Counted from the stretch's first letter, positions 15,108-23,331 are shown. The stretch is DNA of 37,816 bases from Clostridia bacterium (GCA_017532025.1 JAFXJX010000028.1:1-37816), one strand, 5' to 3'. The notes: a model not told the origin generated them from the letters alone. A program made the numbers and translations.

Positions 15108-16712
15108 TCATTTCCACATTTGGCAGTTGATCAATAGCGACACAGCCGTACTCATACTAAAAGCGTTATGCTTTTCTGCCATGGGGTCTGTCGGCGTCTT
15201 AATATGCCAATCTGTCCAGATCAAACCGTTTTCGTTGCGGTTGCCATACGCCACGTCGGCATTGTGCTGCAGGAACACAAAGAGGTTCATATCGCCTGTT
15301 TCCACGATATAGTATCTCGCCCAGCGAGCAAAAATGCCCTTAAAGCCAATCATCGCGCCATCACGGTTTTCGTTGTTATCCAAGACACCGAATCCACTTT
15401 CGGGTAACCGTATCAAAGCACACGCAACCGCTTTTTTCGCATAGGTAAGATAGATTTCATCTTGATAGTGCTGATACAGTAAGGTACACGCGCCGATAAA
15501 CGTACCATGATTATAGGTCGATGACCTGCCTTGGATTCCGTCATTCAAATCATATCGACCATAGACATCTCCCGTATTCTTATCAAACAACGTGTCAAAC
15601 ATCCACGTCATCAGATCTTTTGCCTTTTCATAATAGCTATCGTCACCTGAAATATCTGCGATATAGCACGCCGCGATTGCCGCAGGACCGTTCACGCAAG
15701 CGTCTTTGGTTGTTTTATCAACATCCCACCAAAGACCGCCGCCAAGCGTTTTGTCGTAAGAGCGGGCATACACCGCATCAAAATTTTCTTTGGCAATTTC
15801 ATAGTATTTTCTCTCGCCGGTCAAAAGTGTGATACGGCAAAAAGCAATGCTCGCCCACATGGGAGAATCGTTGTGGATTTTCCACAACCAATCTCTTTTA
15901 TTGGTACGCACAAAATGATCAGCATAAGCAAGAAGCTTTTCTTTGATGGTTTCATCGCGCGTCAACTCATAAGCATCCGCATAGATTTCCATAACCTCGG
16001 CAGACTCCCAAAAGCCGATACCTGTCACATAAGTCCTATCCCAAAACTCTGCATTGAAAGCATCCCATACTTCACTTGCCATTTCGGCATAAGTCTTTCC
16101 GTGTTCGATGCTTTGCAAAGGATCATATCGCCCGACCTTGTAAAGATTCGTCGGGAGAGTCAACTCACCATCACATCCATTCAGATGGGTTTTCGTAAAG
16201 TATTCGATGGCATCCAAGAGACCATAATCGGTCTCGCTGTATAGGATCACCTTGGTTCCTTGCACCATAACGACCCACTCAAGCGCATCAAGTTTAGGTA
16301 GTTTCACGTCACGGTTGGTCTTGCCGATCAAAATCTCATAGGTCATTTTACGACCCTGATCATAGGTATAGGTTGGTATTGTTACACCGATATCCCGAAA
16401 GGCACGACAAAAATCATCAATTTTCTTGTAAAAAAATGAATTCTTAAAAAGATCAAGCGATGATACCACCTGAAACACAGGCTTTTCTCCATCAATCAGC
16501 TGAAGTGTGCCCGCTGTCGTTTGGGCAGTTACAACCGCAGTTGTTTGCACAGCTGTTGTCGCCACCGATATACACTGTGCCGCATTCGTACTTGTTACCG
16601 CCGTTTCGGTCGTTCTCGCTGTGCTTGTCAAAGTATCATGGTGTCCACCGCAAGATACGATCAGCAAAACTGCGCTCAAAAGACAAAATACAAGCAGTGA
16701 AATTTTCTTCAT
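15108..16712 (-). CDS. GH76-like lipoprotein, copy 1 (Asp-Ser at the catalytic pair)
   Basis: The 534-residue lipoprotein has a lipobox LLIVSC21, a Thr/Ala-rich linker (about 25-68), an N-terminal module (about 70-195, with YEILIGKTNR) and an (alpha/alpha)-barrel of GH76 type (about 205-534; GFWESAEVMEIYADAYELT, SSTYNHGTFIGACTLLYQHY, GFKGIFARW). GH76 enzymes are endo-alpha-1,6-mannanases with an adjacent Asp-Asp catalytic pair. Here the motif is HNDSPMW with D282-S283, so the second Asp, the acid/base position in GH76, is missing; activity may be lost or changed. Start: ATG 16712 lies 4 nt after the upstream gene copy 2 stop (GGTGGTAA contains the ribosome site), so the two are coupled. It is the last gene of the four-gene unit. 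Copy 2 is its closest relative here. Confidence 0.88.
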   Translation of the reverse strand: MKKISLLVFCLLSAVLLIVSCGGHHDTLTSTARTTETAVTSTNAAQCISVATTAVQTTAVVTAQTTAGTLQLIDGEKPVFQVVSSLDLFKNSFFYKKIDDFCRAFRDIGVTIPTYTYDQGRKMTYEILIGKTNRDVKLPKLDALEWVVMVQGTKVILYSETDYGLLDAIEYFTKTHLNGCDGELTLPTNLYKVGRYDPLQSIEHGKTYAEMASEVWDAFNAEFWDRTYVTGIGFWESAEVMEIYADAYELTRDETIKEKLLAYADHFVRTNKRDWLWKIHNDSPMWASIAFCRITLLTGERKYYEIAKENFDAVYARSYDKTLGGGLWWDVDKTTKDACVNGPAAIAACYIADISGDDSYYEKAKDLMTWMFDTLFDKNTGDVYGRYDLNDGIQGRSSTYNHGTFIGACTLLYQHYQDEIYLTYAKKAVACALIRLPESGFGVLDNNENRDGAMIGFKGIFARWARYYIVETGDMNLFVFLQHNADVAYGNRNENGLIWTDWHIKTPTDPMAEKHNAFSMSTAVSLLINCQMWK

Positions 16713-16716
16713 CGTT

Positions 16717-18333
16717 TTACCACCACGCTTGACAGTTATAAAGTAAAGACACAGCCGAACACATGCTGAACGCATTATGCTTTTCCGCCACGGGGTCGGT
16801 CGGGGTCTTTAAGTGCCAATCTGTCCAGATCAAACCCTTTTCGTTGCGATTGCTGTATGCCACGTCGGCATTGTGCTGTAAGAAAAGCAGCAGATCCACG
16901 TTGTTCGTTTCCTTGGCATAATACCTTGCCCAGCGGGCAAAAATGCCCTTGAAGCCAAACGCCGCACCGTCACGATTCTCGTTGTTATCAAGAACGCCGA
17001 AGGTGAGTTCGGTCAGATTCGCCCTCGCATAGTCAGCCGCTTTTTGCGCATAGTCAAGATAATCTTTATCCCCATAGTGCTGATACAAGAGAGTACAAGC
17101 ACCGATAAACGTACCTTGATTGTAAGTCGATGCACCGGCTTTGAGTCCGCCTTGCAGTTCATAACGGTCAGCCACTCTTCCCGATGCTTTGTCATACAAA
17201 ACGTCAATTGTAAAATCCATCAAAACCTTCGCTTTTTCAAAATAGCTCTCATCACCCGAAATCTCTGCGATGTAGCAAGCCGCAATGGCGGCAGGACCGT
17301 TTACACAAGCGTTTTTGGTGGTCTTGTCAACATCCCAATATAAGCCACCGCCGAGCTTGGTATCATACGAGCGGGCATATACCGCATCAAAATTCTTTTT
17401 GGCAACCTCGTAATACTTTTTCTCGCCCGTCAAAAGCGTGATGCGCGAAAACGCGATGCTTGCCCACATGGGAGAATCGTTATGAATCTTCCACAACCAA
17501 TCTCGTTTGTTCACAAGCATAAAATAATCGGCGAAGTCAAGCATTTTTTCTTTGATTGTCTCATCCCGCGTCAGTTCATACGCATCCGCATAGATCTCAA
17601 TGATCTCAGCCGCTTCCCAAAAGCCGATGTCAATGCCGTTCCCATTCCAGAACGCTTGGTTGAACGCATCCATGGCCTCAGTTGCCATTTCGGCATAGGA
17701 CTTTCCGTGGTCATCGCTTTGCAAAGGATCATGGCGCCCCACCTTACAAAGATTGCCGGGAAGGATCAGCTCTCCGTCGGGCTCGGAAAGATACGTATCC
17801 TTAAAATAATCAAGCGCCTCGAGTAGACCGGAATCGGTCTCGCTGTAGATAATAACCTTTGTTCCCTGCACTGTAACAATCCATTCAAGCGCATCCAGAT
17901 CAGGAATCACCACGTCGCGATTGGTTTTGCCCACAAGAATCTCATAGGTCATTTTGCGACCCTGATCGTAAGAATAGGCAGGCTTCGACACGCCAATATC
18001 ACGAACGGCATTGCAAAACGCATTGATCTGATTGCTGAAAAACGCATCTTTATACAAATCAAGCGAGGATACCACCTGAAAAACAGGCTTGTTCCCCTCA
18101 ATCAACTGAAGTGGTCCTGACGTGGTTTGTACAGTGGTCTGTACAGCGGTTTCTGCCGCCGTGGTTTGTACTGCCGTCGCAGTTGCCGACGTATCAACTG
18201 TAGCAACCGTACTTGTCACAACCGCTTTGGTTGTTGTCGTGGTATTTGCGGAAGTGTCTGCCGCTTCTTTGCAGGACACGATCAGCAAAACCATACTCAA
18301 AAGGCATAATAAAAGCAAAGCAATTCGTTTCAT
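16717..18333 (-). CDS. GH76-like lipoprotein, copy 2 (Asp-Ser at the catalytic pair)
   Basis: The 538-residue protein is built like copy 1: lipobox LLIVSC21, Thr/Val-rich linker (about 25-72), N-terminal module with YEILVGKTNR and a GH76 barrel (GFWEAAEIIEIYADAYELT, ASTYNQGTFIGACTLLYQHY, GFKGIFARW). The catalytic pair reads D286-S287 in HNDSPMW, the same substitution as copy 1. Both also have CVNGP where copies 3 and 4 have CVNCP, so 1 and 2 form one subgroup. AGGAG stands 6 nt before the ATG. Upstream, between it and copy 3, lies a strong hairpin (18353-18390) and no promoter, so its expression probably depends on readthrough. Likely exported and anchored to the outer face of the membrane. 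Confidence 0.9.
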   Translation of the reverse strand: MKRIALLLLCLLSMVLLIVSCKEAADTSANTTTTTKAVVTSTVATVDTSATATAVQTTAAETAVQTTVQTTSGPLQLIEGNKPVFQVVSSLDLYKDAFFSNQINAFCNAVRDIGVSKPAYSYDQGRKMTYEILVGKTNRDVVIPDLDALEWIVTVQGTKVIIYSETDSGLLEALDYFKDTYLSEPDGELILPGNLCKVGRHDPLQSDDHGKSYAEMATEAMDAFNQAFWNGNGIDIGFWEAAEIIEIYADAYELTRDETIKEKMLDFADYFMLVNKRDWLWKIHNDSPMWASIAFSRITLLTGEKKYYEVAKKNFDAVYARSYDTKLGGGLYWDVDKTTKNACVNGPAAIAACYIAEISGDESYFEKAKVLMDFTIDVLYDKASGRVADRYELQGGLKAGASTYNQGTFIGACTLLYQHYGDKDYLDYAQKAADYARANLTELTFGVLDNNENRDGAAFGFKGIFARWARYYAKETNNVDLLLFLQHNADVAYSNRNEKGLIWTDWHLKTPTDPVAEKHNAFSMCSAVSLLYNCQAWW

Positions 18334-18352
18334 AGTTCTCCTCTTTTACAGT

Positions 18353-18390
18353 ACACAAAAGCTCCGAATCGACCATCGGAGCTTTTGTGT
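18353..18390 (-). terminator. Intercistronic hairpin between GH76 copies 3 and 2
   Basis: ACACAAAAGCTCCGA and its inverse complement make a perfect 15-bp stem with an 8-nt loop; the 3' side ends GCTTTTGTGT, giving a T-rich tail. It lies 11 nt after the copy 3 stop and 20 nt before the copy 2 start, in a unit read leftwards. It probably works as a partial terminator or as an RNA-stabilising stem that lowers expression of copies 2 and 1. Confidence 0.75.
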
Positions 18391-18401
18391 AAATCCAATC
18401 A

Positions 18402-19991
18402 TTACCAAGGCTGGCAGTTGTACATCAGTGCCACTGCCGTTGTCATACTGAACACAATATGTCCCTCCGCCGCAGGATCTTCGGGGGTTTGTCTGTGCCA
18501 GTTCGTCCAAATCAAGCCGTTTTCGTTGCGGTTACCAAATGCCGCATCGGCGTTGCTCTGCAAAAACAACAGGATTTCCACGTCTCCCACTTCCTTGGCG
18601 TAGCGATACATCCAACGGGTGAGAATGCCCTTGAAGCCGGGGAGATCGTTGCCGTTATCCTCGCCGTTGTCAAGTACACCGTTTGTCACAAGCTTGGTCA
18701 TGGCATACTCGGCAGCTTTATCGGCATAAGTCAAATACTTCTCATCCTTGTAGTGCTTGTAAAGCAGTGTGCAAGCACCAATAAACGTGCCTTGATTGTA
18801 AGTCGATGCCCATTTGTTAATATTGCCGTTGATGTTATAAGCATCGTAAACCTTACCCGTATTCTTTTCGAACATATATTTCAGTTCCCAATCGATCAAG
18901 CCTTTGGCTTTGGTGTAGTAGCCTTCGTCACCCGAAAGCTCAGCCAAGAGACACGCCGCAATCGCAGCCGGACAGTTCACGCAGGAGTTTTTGGTATTGT
19001 TCTCAATTCGCCAATACAAACCGCCATCAAGCTTTTTGTCGTAGGCTCTCTTATATACCGCATCAAAGTTCGTTTTGGCAATATCATAGTACTTGGTCTC
19101 GCCGGTGAGAAGCGTAATGCGCGAAAAAGCAATGCAGATCCACATCACGTCGTCGTTGTATTCGTTCCATGTAAAGTCTTTTTGCCATCTGCGAATAAAC
19201 TGATCGGCAAATTTGAGCATTTTGGTCTTGATAGCTTCATCCTTGGTCTGCTCGTACGCATCAATATACACTTCAAGTGTTTCGGCAGTATCCCAGAACC
19301 AGTTGCCTTCTACCCAAACGCTCTTCCAATACTTATCGTTGAAAGAATTCCATACCGATGTTGCCATATCAGCATAGGTCATGCCATGCATGGTGCTGGA
19401 AGCAGCATCATATTTACCCACGTACTTCGAAGGGGTCCGCACAACCACATTGCCTTCGCTACCTTTAACGTATGTATTCATAAAGTAATTCACCGCTTCA
19501 ATCAGGCACTTCGTGTTGTTGGCATATAGAAGAACCTTAGTACCCTGCACCGAAACACACCATTCAAAGGAATCCGTTTCGGGTAAGGTGACCTTTCGGC
19601 TTGTTTCACCAATCAGAATCTCATAGGTTTTTTCGCTAAGGCGATCGTGAACCACTCTCGGCTTTTCGATACCGAGCTCTTCAAAAGCACCGGACAAATC
19701 GGAAAGCGCACTTGAGAGCGCTGCATCAGAATAGAGCGACACAGGCACTACCACTTGGAAAAGCGGCTTGTTATTCTCCACCAGCACAAGGTCGGCTTGT
19801 GTCACTTCAGGCGTTGTCACGACGGTGGTTGTTGTAGTAACAACCGTTGTGGTAACAAAAGGCGTTGTTTCCACAGGTTTATCCGCTGTGGTATGCTGTG
19901 TTGTTTCAGAAGATGCAGCACCGTTTCCACAGGAAACAATCATCAAAGCTGTGCAAAAAACAATGCAAAAAAGAATGGCAAAGCGTTTCAT
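18402..19991 (-). CDS. GH76-like lipoprotein, copy 3 (Asp-Asp pair intact)
   Basis: The 529-residue protein has lipobox LMIVSC21, a Thr/Val low-complexity linker (about 28-65), an N-terminal module with YEILIGETSR and a GH76 barrel (WFWDTAETLEVYIDAYEQT, ASTYNQGTFIGACTLLYKHY, LPGFKGILTRW). The catalytic pair D280-D281 in YNDDVMW is intact, so it should be an active retaining alpha-1,6-mannanase-type enzyme; the exact glycan (yeast or fungal mannan, bacterial mannan) is inferred from family only. AAGGA stands 11 nt before the ATG and the gap to copy 4 is 26 nt, which fits one transcript. A hairpin follows the gene. CVNCP and LTRW group it with copy 4. Confidence 0.92.
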   Translation of the reverse strand: MKRFAILFCIVFCTALMIVSCGNGAASSETTQHTTADKPVETTPFVTTTVVTTTTTVVTTPEVTQADLVLVENNKPLFQVVVPVSLYSDAALSSALSDLSGAFEELGIEKPRVVHDRLSEKTYEILIGETSRKVTLPETDSFEWCVSVQGTKVLLYANNTKCLIEAVNYFMNTYVKGSEGNVVVRTPSKYVGKYDAASSTMHGMTYADMATSVWNSFNDKYWKSVWVEGNWFWDTAETLEVYIDAYEQTKDEAIKTKMLKFADQFIRRWQKDFTWNEYNDDVMWICIAFSRITLLTGETKYYDIAKTNFDAVYKRAYDKKLDGGLYWRIENNTKNSCVNCPAAIAACLLAELSGDEGYYTKAKGLIDWELKYMFEKNTGKVYDAYNINGNINKWASTYNQGTFIGACTLLYKHYKDEKYLTYADKAAEYAMTKLVTNGVLDNGEDNGNDLPGFKGILTRWMYRYAKEVGDVEILLFLQSNADAAFGNRNENGLIWTNWHRQTPEDPAAEGHIVFSMTTAVALMYNCQPW

Positions 19992-20017
19992 GTTCGTTTA
20001 TTCCTTTACAAGTATTT

Positions 20018-21667
20018 TTACCACCATTGTTGGCAGTTGTACATCAGAGCGACAGCGGTTGACATACCAAAGGTACGGTAGTTATTATTGTGTGTGGCGT
20101 CGTCAGGCGTTTTTTCCACCCAGTTTGTCCAAATCACACCGTCCGCATTTCTGTTTTGATACGCAACAGATGCGTTATTCTGCAAGAATGTAAGAATATC
20201 AAGGCTTTCCACTTCTTTGGCGTAGCGGTAAAGCCAACGGGTGAGAATCCCCTTAAAACCGGGCAGGTCTCCGTTATCCGATGCGGGATTGCCTTCACCG
20301 TTATGCAAAACTCCGTCCTGTGTCAGGTTTTTCATGGCAAAATTTGCCGCCTTATCGGCATAGGTCAAATACTTTTCATCCCGGTAATGCTGATACAAAA
20401 GTGTGCAAGCACCAATAAAGGTTCCCTGGTTATAGGTAGAAGCCCACTTGCTGATATCACCTTTCAACGGATATGCGTCATACACTCTGCCGTTTGCGGG
20501 TTCAAACATCCACTTGGTTTCCCAATCCATGATCTTCTTGGCAATTTCAAAATAGCTTTCATCATCATACAGCTTACCGATCAAACAAGCCGCAATGGCA
20601 GCAGGGCAGTTCACGCAAGAGTTCTTGGTTTGGTTATCCACTCTCCAATACAAGCCGCCGCCGAGTTTGGTATCCCACGCGCGAGCCCATACCGTATCAA
20701 AGTTTTGTTTTGCGTATTTGGCGTAGTTTTTGTTTCCTGTCAAATCGGAAATACGGGCAAACGCAATACAAGCCCACATGATGTCGTCGTTGTATTCATT
20801 GTATTGCCAGTTAATGTTGTGATTGCGAATAAACTGAGTCGCAAAGGCAAGCATTTTTTCCTTATCTTCTTCGGCTCGAGTTTGCTCATATACATCAACA
20901 TAGGTTTCAAGCATTTCGGCAGCATCCCACCAACCGCCGCCGCTCACCCATTTGCCGGTCCAATACGCTTCATTGAAAGAATCCCACACGTCATCTGCCA
21001 TATCGGCATAACTCATGCCCGTCACGGTCGATTCGGTAAGATCAAGCGTAATGATTTCATTAAGATCAGCAGGAACCAAAACAGCTTTACCGCCTTCCGG
21101 CATATAGGTTTCAATGAATTTTAAGACTGCCATAGCCGTCAGCGCATCTGTTTTGCCGTTAATCACCACTTTTTTGTCCACTACACGGATCATAGCCTGA
21201 TTGAAGGCAAGACCGTCGGTCGCAACCTTGGATTCCTCACGGTTGGTGTTGCCAAGAAGAATCTCATATTTGGGAGCCACAAAAGTGTCTTCTTGTCCAA
21301 GCGGAATCGCATCGTTCATGATCGTGACCGATCCGAAGCCGTAATTTCTAAAAGCCTTTCTCAAGGCTGAAAGCGCATCTGAAAAAATAGCACCTGTATT
21401 GGGTTTCTTGTTCGCACCCTGAGCAAAGGTAACTCTGTAGTTGGTTTTTCCATCTTCAATGATAAACAAATTTCCGTCAACATAGTTAGGAAGTCCGTTC
21501 ACAAGCTCTTCGGTCGTTATGGGCGTTGTTGCAGGAGCTTGCGAGGTGCTTTCCGCCTCTGCGGTGGTATCTTCCGTGGGAGTTGTTTCTACGCCGCACG
21601 AGATCAGCGTAACTGTCAAAAGAAAAGTCAATACTGTCACGAAAAAAAGTAAAAGCAATCGTTTCAT
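20018..21667 (-). CDS. GH76-like lipoprotein, copy 4 (Asp-Asp pair intact, promoter-proximal)
   Basis: The 549-residue protein opens the unit. It has a lipobox TLISC24, a Thr/Glu-rich linker (about 27-55), an N-terminal module with YEILLGNTNR and a GH76 barrel (WWDAAEMLETYVDVYEQT near 246, ASTYNQGTFIGACTLLYQHY, LPGFKGILTRW). The catalytic pair D294-D295 in YNDDIMW is intact. Start: ATG 21667 with AGGA about 9 nt upstream; in-frame ATGs at 21682 and 21676 lie in or at the ribosome site. Promoter at 21702-21730. Presumed surface-anchored mannanase; no transporter, sensor or mannosidase of a complete utilisation locus is adjacent. Confidence 0.92.
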   Translation of the reverse strand: MKRLLLLFFVTVLTFLLTVTLISCGVETTPTEDTTAEAESTSQAPATTPITTEELVNGLPNYVDGNLFIIEDGKTNYRVTFAQGANKKPNTGAIFSDALSALRKAFRNYGFGSVTIMNDAIPLGQEDTFVAPKYEILLGNTNREESKVATDGLAFNQAMIRVVDKKVVINGKTDALTAMAVLKFIETYMPEGGKAVLVPADLNEIITLDLTESTVTGMSYADMADDVWDSFNEAYWTGKWVSGGGWWDAAEMLETYVDVYEQTRAEEDKEKMLAFATQFIRNHNINWQYNEYNDDIMWACIAFARISDLTGNKNYAKYAKQNFDTVWARAWDTKLGGGLYWRVDNQTKNSCVNCPAAIAACLIGKLYDDESYFEIAKKIMDWETKWMFEPANGRVYDAYPLKGDISKWASTYNQGTFIGACTLLYQHYRDEKYLTYADKAANFAMKNLTQDGVLHNGEGNPASDNGDLPGFKGILTRWLYRYAKEVESLDILTFLQNNASVAYQNRNADGVIWTNWVEKTPDDATHNNNYRTFGMSTAVALMYNCQQWW

Positions 21668-21701
21668 GGCACTCATCCTCATCCTGTTGTTGTTTTTGTC
21701 T

Positions 21702-21730
21702 ATTATATCATTTTTTCACGAGAAAGTAAA
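21702..21730 (-). promoter_or_regulatory. Promoter of the GH76 four-gene unit
   Basis: On the minus strand TTTACT (21730-21725), a 17-nt spacer and TATAAT (21707-21702), 34 nt before the start of copy 4. No operator palindrome is evident next to it. Confidence 0.65.
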
Positions 21731-21801
21731 GATTTTTTATAAATTTTTGTACAATAAAAACAAAACTTATGCAAAGATTATAAAAAATCTTTCACATCCT
21801 C

Positions 21802-21830
21802 TTGACAAACAGAGTTTTCAGTATTATAAT
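21802..21830 (+). promoter_or_regulatory. Promoter of tRNA-Val
   Basis: Perfect consensus: TTGACA at 21802-21807, a 17-nt spacer and TATAAT at 21825-21830, 13 nt before the tRNA gene. The strength fits a stable-RNA promoter. Confidence 0.85.
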
Positions 21831-21843
21831 AGCCTTGTTCTTT

Positions 21844-21920
21844 GGAAGCGTAGCTCAGCTGGTCAGAGCGCACGGTTCACATCCGTGAGGTCATGGGTTC
21901 GAGCCCCCTCGTTTCCACCA
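21844..21920 (+). tRNA. tRNA-Val (anticodon CAC)
   Basis: The 77-nt gene folds as a cloverleaf: acceptor GGAAGCG/CGTTTCC (one G-U), D arm GCTC/GAGC with GG in the loop, anticodon stem CACGG/CCGTG with loop TTCACAT (anticodon CAC, reading GUG), variable loop AGGTC, T loop TTCGAGC, and encoded CCA. The T stem ATGGG/CCCCT has one T-C mismatch at position 50-64. Own promoter and own terminator. Confidence 0.93.
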
Positions 21921-21957
21921 AAAATAAAAGGATGGCTGAAGCCATCCTTTTATTTTT
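21921..21957 (+). terminator. Rho-independent terminator of tRNA-Val
   Basis: AAATAAAAGGATGGC and its inverse complement form a perfect 15-bp stem with a 4-nt loop, followed by T-rich sequence, directly after the CCA end. Confidence 0.88.
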
Positions 21958-21965
21958 GCTGTAAA

Positions 21966-22165
21966 CTTCACGGGTTCAAACCCTGCAATTGCTTTGCAAT
22001 TGCTAAAGCACTATGCTTTGATTGCTTTCAAATACAGCTTCGCTTTGGCATAGTGCAGGGTTCAGAGCCCCCGTGAGCTCCATTCAGCGTGTCTTATGGC
22101 GCGATGCCCCGCAATTGCAAAGCAATTGCTATCGCATTCCGGCAAACCGGAATGCGGGACAGCGA
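21966..22165. repeat. Palindrome-rich element with tRNA-3'-end-like pieces
   Basis: This 200-bp stretch between the tRNA-Val terminator and the SGNH hydrolase promoter holds no gene. An outer pair CACGGG..AACCCTGC (from 21970) and GCAGGGTT..CCCCGTG (to about 22074) encloses GCAATTGC-ttt-GCAATTGC and GCACTATGC/GCATAGTGC. A second set follows: GCAATTGC-aaa-GCAATTGC and GCATTCCGG-caaa-CCGGAATGC (to about 22164). The segment GGGTTCAGAGCCCCC then GTGAGCTCCA (about 22058-22082) resembles the T arm and acceptor end of a tRNA and partly matches the tRNA-Val upstream (GGGTTCGAGCCCCC). Function unknown. Confidence 0.6.
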
Positions 22166-22179
22166 GCCACCCCTCCCTC

Positions 22180-22208
22180 TTGCAAAAGGGTAACAACTGT
22201 GTTATAAT
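22180..22208 (+). promoter_or_regulatory. Promoter of the SGNH hydrolase gene
   Basis: TTGCAA at 22180-22185, a 17-nt spacer and TATAAT at 22203-22208, 33 nt before the start codon. Confidence 0.75.
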
Positions 22209-22241
22209 ACAAGTAAATCCATATCCAAGGAGAAATTTTTC

Positions 22242-23282
22242 ATGACAAATATCGCAAAAATTGATAAGAATTTCGATATACCGCTAACTGTCAATAAACA
22301 AAACATCACCTTTTACAATCCTCTTTCCGCGCCTTTTCAAATTTACGGACTGCTCTTTGAAAACGGACATTTCAGAAGAATGCCGGAAGCGTTTTCCCAA
22401 CGCGTCAGTCGCAACGTCCATAGCTTAAGCAGAAATACCGCAGGGGGCAGAGTTCGTTTTCGCACCGATTCTTCCTGTGTGGTCATTCACGCCAAAATGC
22501 CGCAGGTCGGCAAGATGTCACACTTCGCACTCTGTGGCTCGGCAGGCTTTGATCTGTATGTCGGCAACGAATACCGCGCATCCTATCTGCCGCCCTTCAA
22601 CATCACCGACGGCTTCCAAGGTGTCGTGGAGCTTGGTGAACGCCAAATGCGTGAGATTACGCTTCATTTTCCGCTTTACAGCGATGTCAGTGAGCTGTAT
22701 ATCGGACTTGACAACACCGCTGCGGTTGAAGAAGCTGCGCCGTACAAACGCGAAAAGCCAATCGTCTGCTACGGCTCTTCTATCACACAAGGCGGATGTG
22801 CTTCCCGTCCGGGCAGCGCTTACCCTGCCATCCTCTCGCGCTGTCTGGATACTGACTCTGTCAATCTTGGTTTCACAGGCAATGCCAAAGGCGAGCCTGC
22901 TATGGCTGAATATATCAAAAACCTCCCTATGTCGGTATTCATCTACGATTACGACCACAACGCACCGAGTGTGGAACACCTCGAAAACACGCATGAGACT
23001 ATGTTCAAGATCATCCGCGAAGCCAACCCTTCCCTTCCCATTGTCATGCTCTCACGACCAAAATATTTTCCCACCGAAGAAGAAATCGAACGCATCGCAA
23101 TCATCCGAAAGACGTACGAAAACGCTCTCGCCAAAGGCGATAAAAACGTTTATTTCATTGACGGAAAAACACTCATGCAGATTTGCCAAAACGAAGGCAC
23201 AGTGGACGGATGCCACCCCACCGATCTTGGCTTTTTCTCTATGGCACAGACCTTGATCACGCTTTTGAAAACAATTTTATAA
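22242..23282 (+). CDS. SGNH/GDSL hydrolase with GxDLY N-terminal domain
   Basis: The 346-residue protein has an N-terminal beta-sandwich of the GxDLY type (GFDLYV at 102-107) and a C-terminal SGNH hydrolase domain (about 172-346). Block I reads YGSSITQGG with catalytic Ser180; Asn240 in DYDHNAPS fits block III; Asp322 and His325 in VDGCHPTD complete the triad. This two-domain form (GxDLY plus Lipase_GDSL_3) is found in carbohydrate- or acyl-ester-active hydrolases, many of them acetylxylan- or cell-wall-type esterases; the substrate here is unknown. No signal peptide. AAGGAG stands 8 nt before the ATG. It is monocistronic, with its own promoter and terminator. Confidence 0.9.
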   Translation: MTNIAKIDKNFDIPLTVNKQNITFYNPLSAPFQIYGLLFENGHFRRMPEAFSQRVSRNVHSLSRNTAGGRVRFRTDSSCVVIHAKMPQVGKMSHFALCGSAGFDLYVGNEYRASYLPPFNITDGFQGVVELGERQMREITLHFPLYSDVSELYIGLDNTAAVEEAAPYKREKPIVCYGSSITQGGCASRPGSAYPAILSRCLDTDSVNLGFTGNAKGEPAMAEYIKNLPMSVFIYDYDHNAPSVEHLENTHETMFKIIREANPSLPIVMLSRPKYFPTEEEIERIAIIRKTYENALAKGDKNVYFIDGKTLMQICQNEGTVDGCHPTDLGFFSMAQTLITLLKTIL

Positions 23283-23284
23283 AA

Positions 23285-23320
23285 AATAAGACGGTGACTT
23301 CGGTCACCGTCTTGATTTTT
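23285..23320. terminator. Bidirectional terminator between the SGNH gene and gdhA
   Basis: AAGACGGTGAC-ttcg-GTCACCGTCTT is a perfect 11-bp stem with a stable UUCG-type tetraloop, with A-run before and GATTTTT after, so it can serve both convergent genes. Confidence 0.9.
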
Positions 23321-23331
23321 ACGTAGCTTGA

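Noticed and set aside
18459..19529. 356-codon plus-strand frame opposite GH76 copy 3
   Set aside because: Antisense shadow; similar shadows occur opposite the other GH76 copies.
19800..19875. Repeated GTTGTTGT-like sequence, considered as a tandem repeat or CRISPR-like array
   Set aside because: It is the Thr/Val-rich linker of a lipoprotein in coding phase; no spacers and no regular unit.
21519..22076. 185-codon frame crossing the GH76 promoter and the tRNA gene
   Set aside because: Crosses two promoters, a tRNA and a terminator; cannot be a protein gene.
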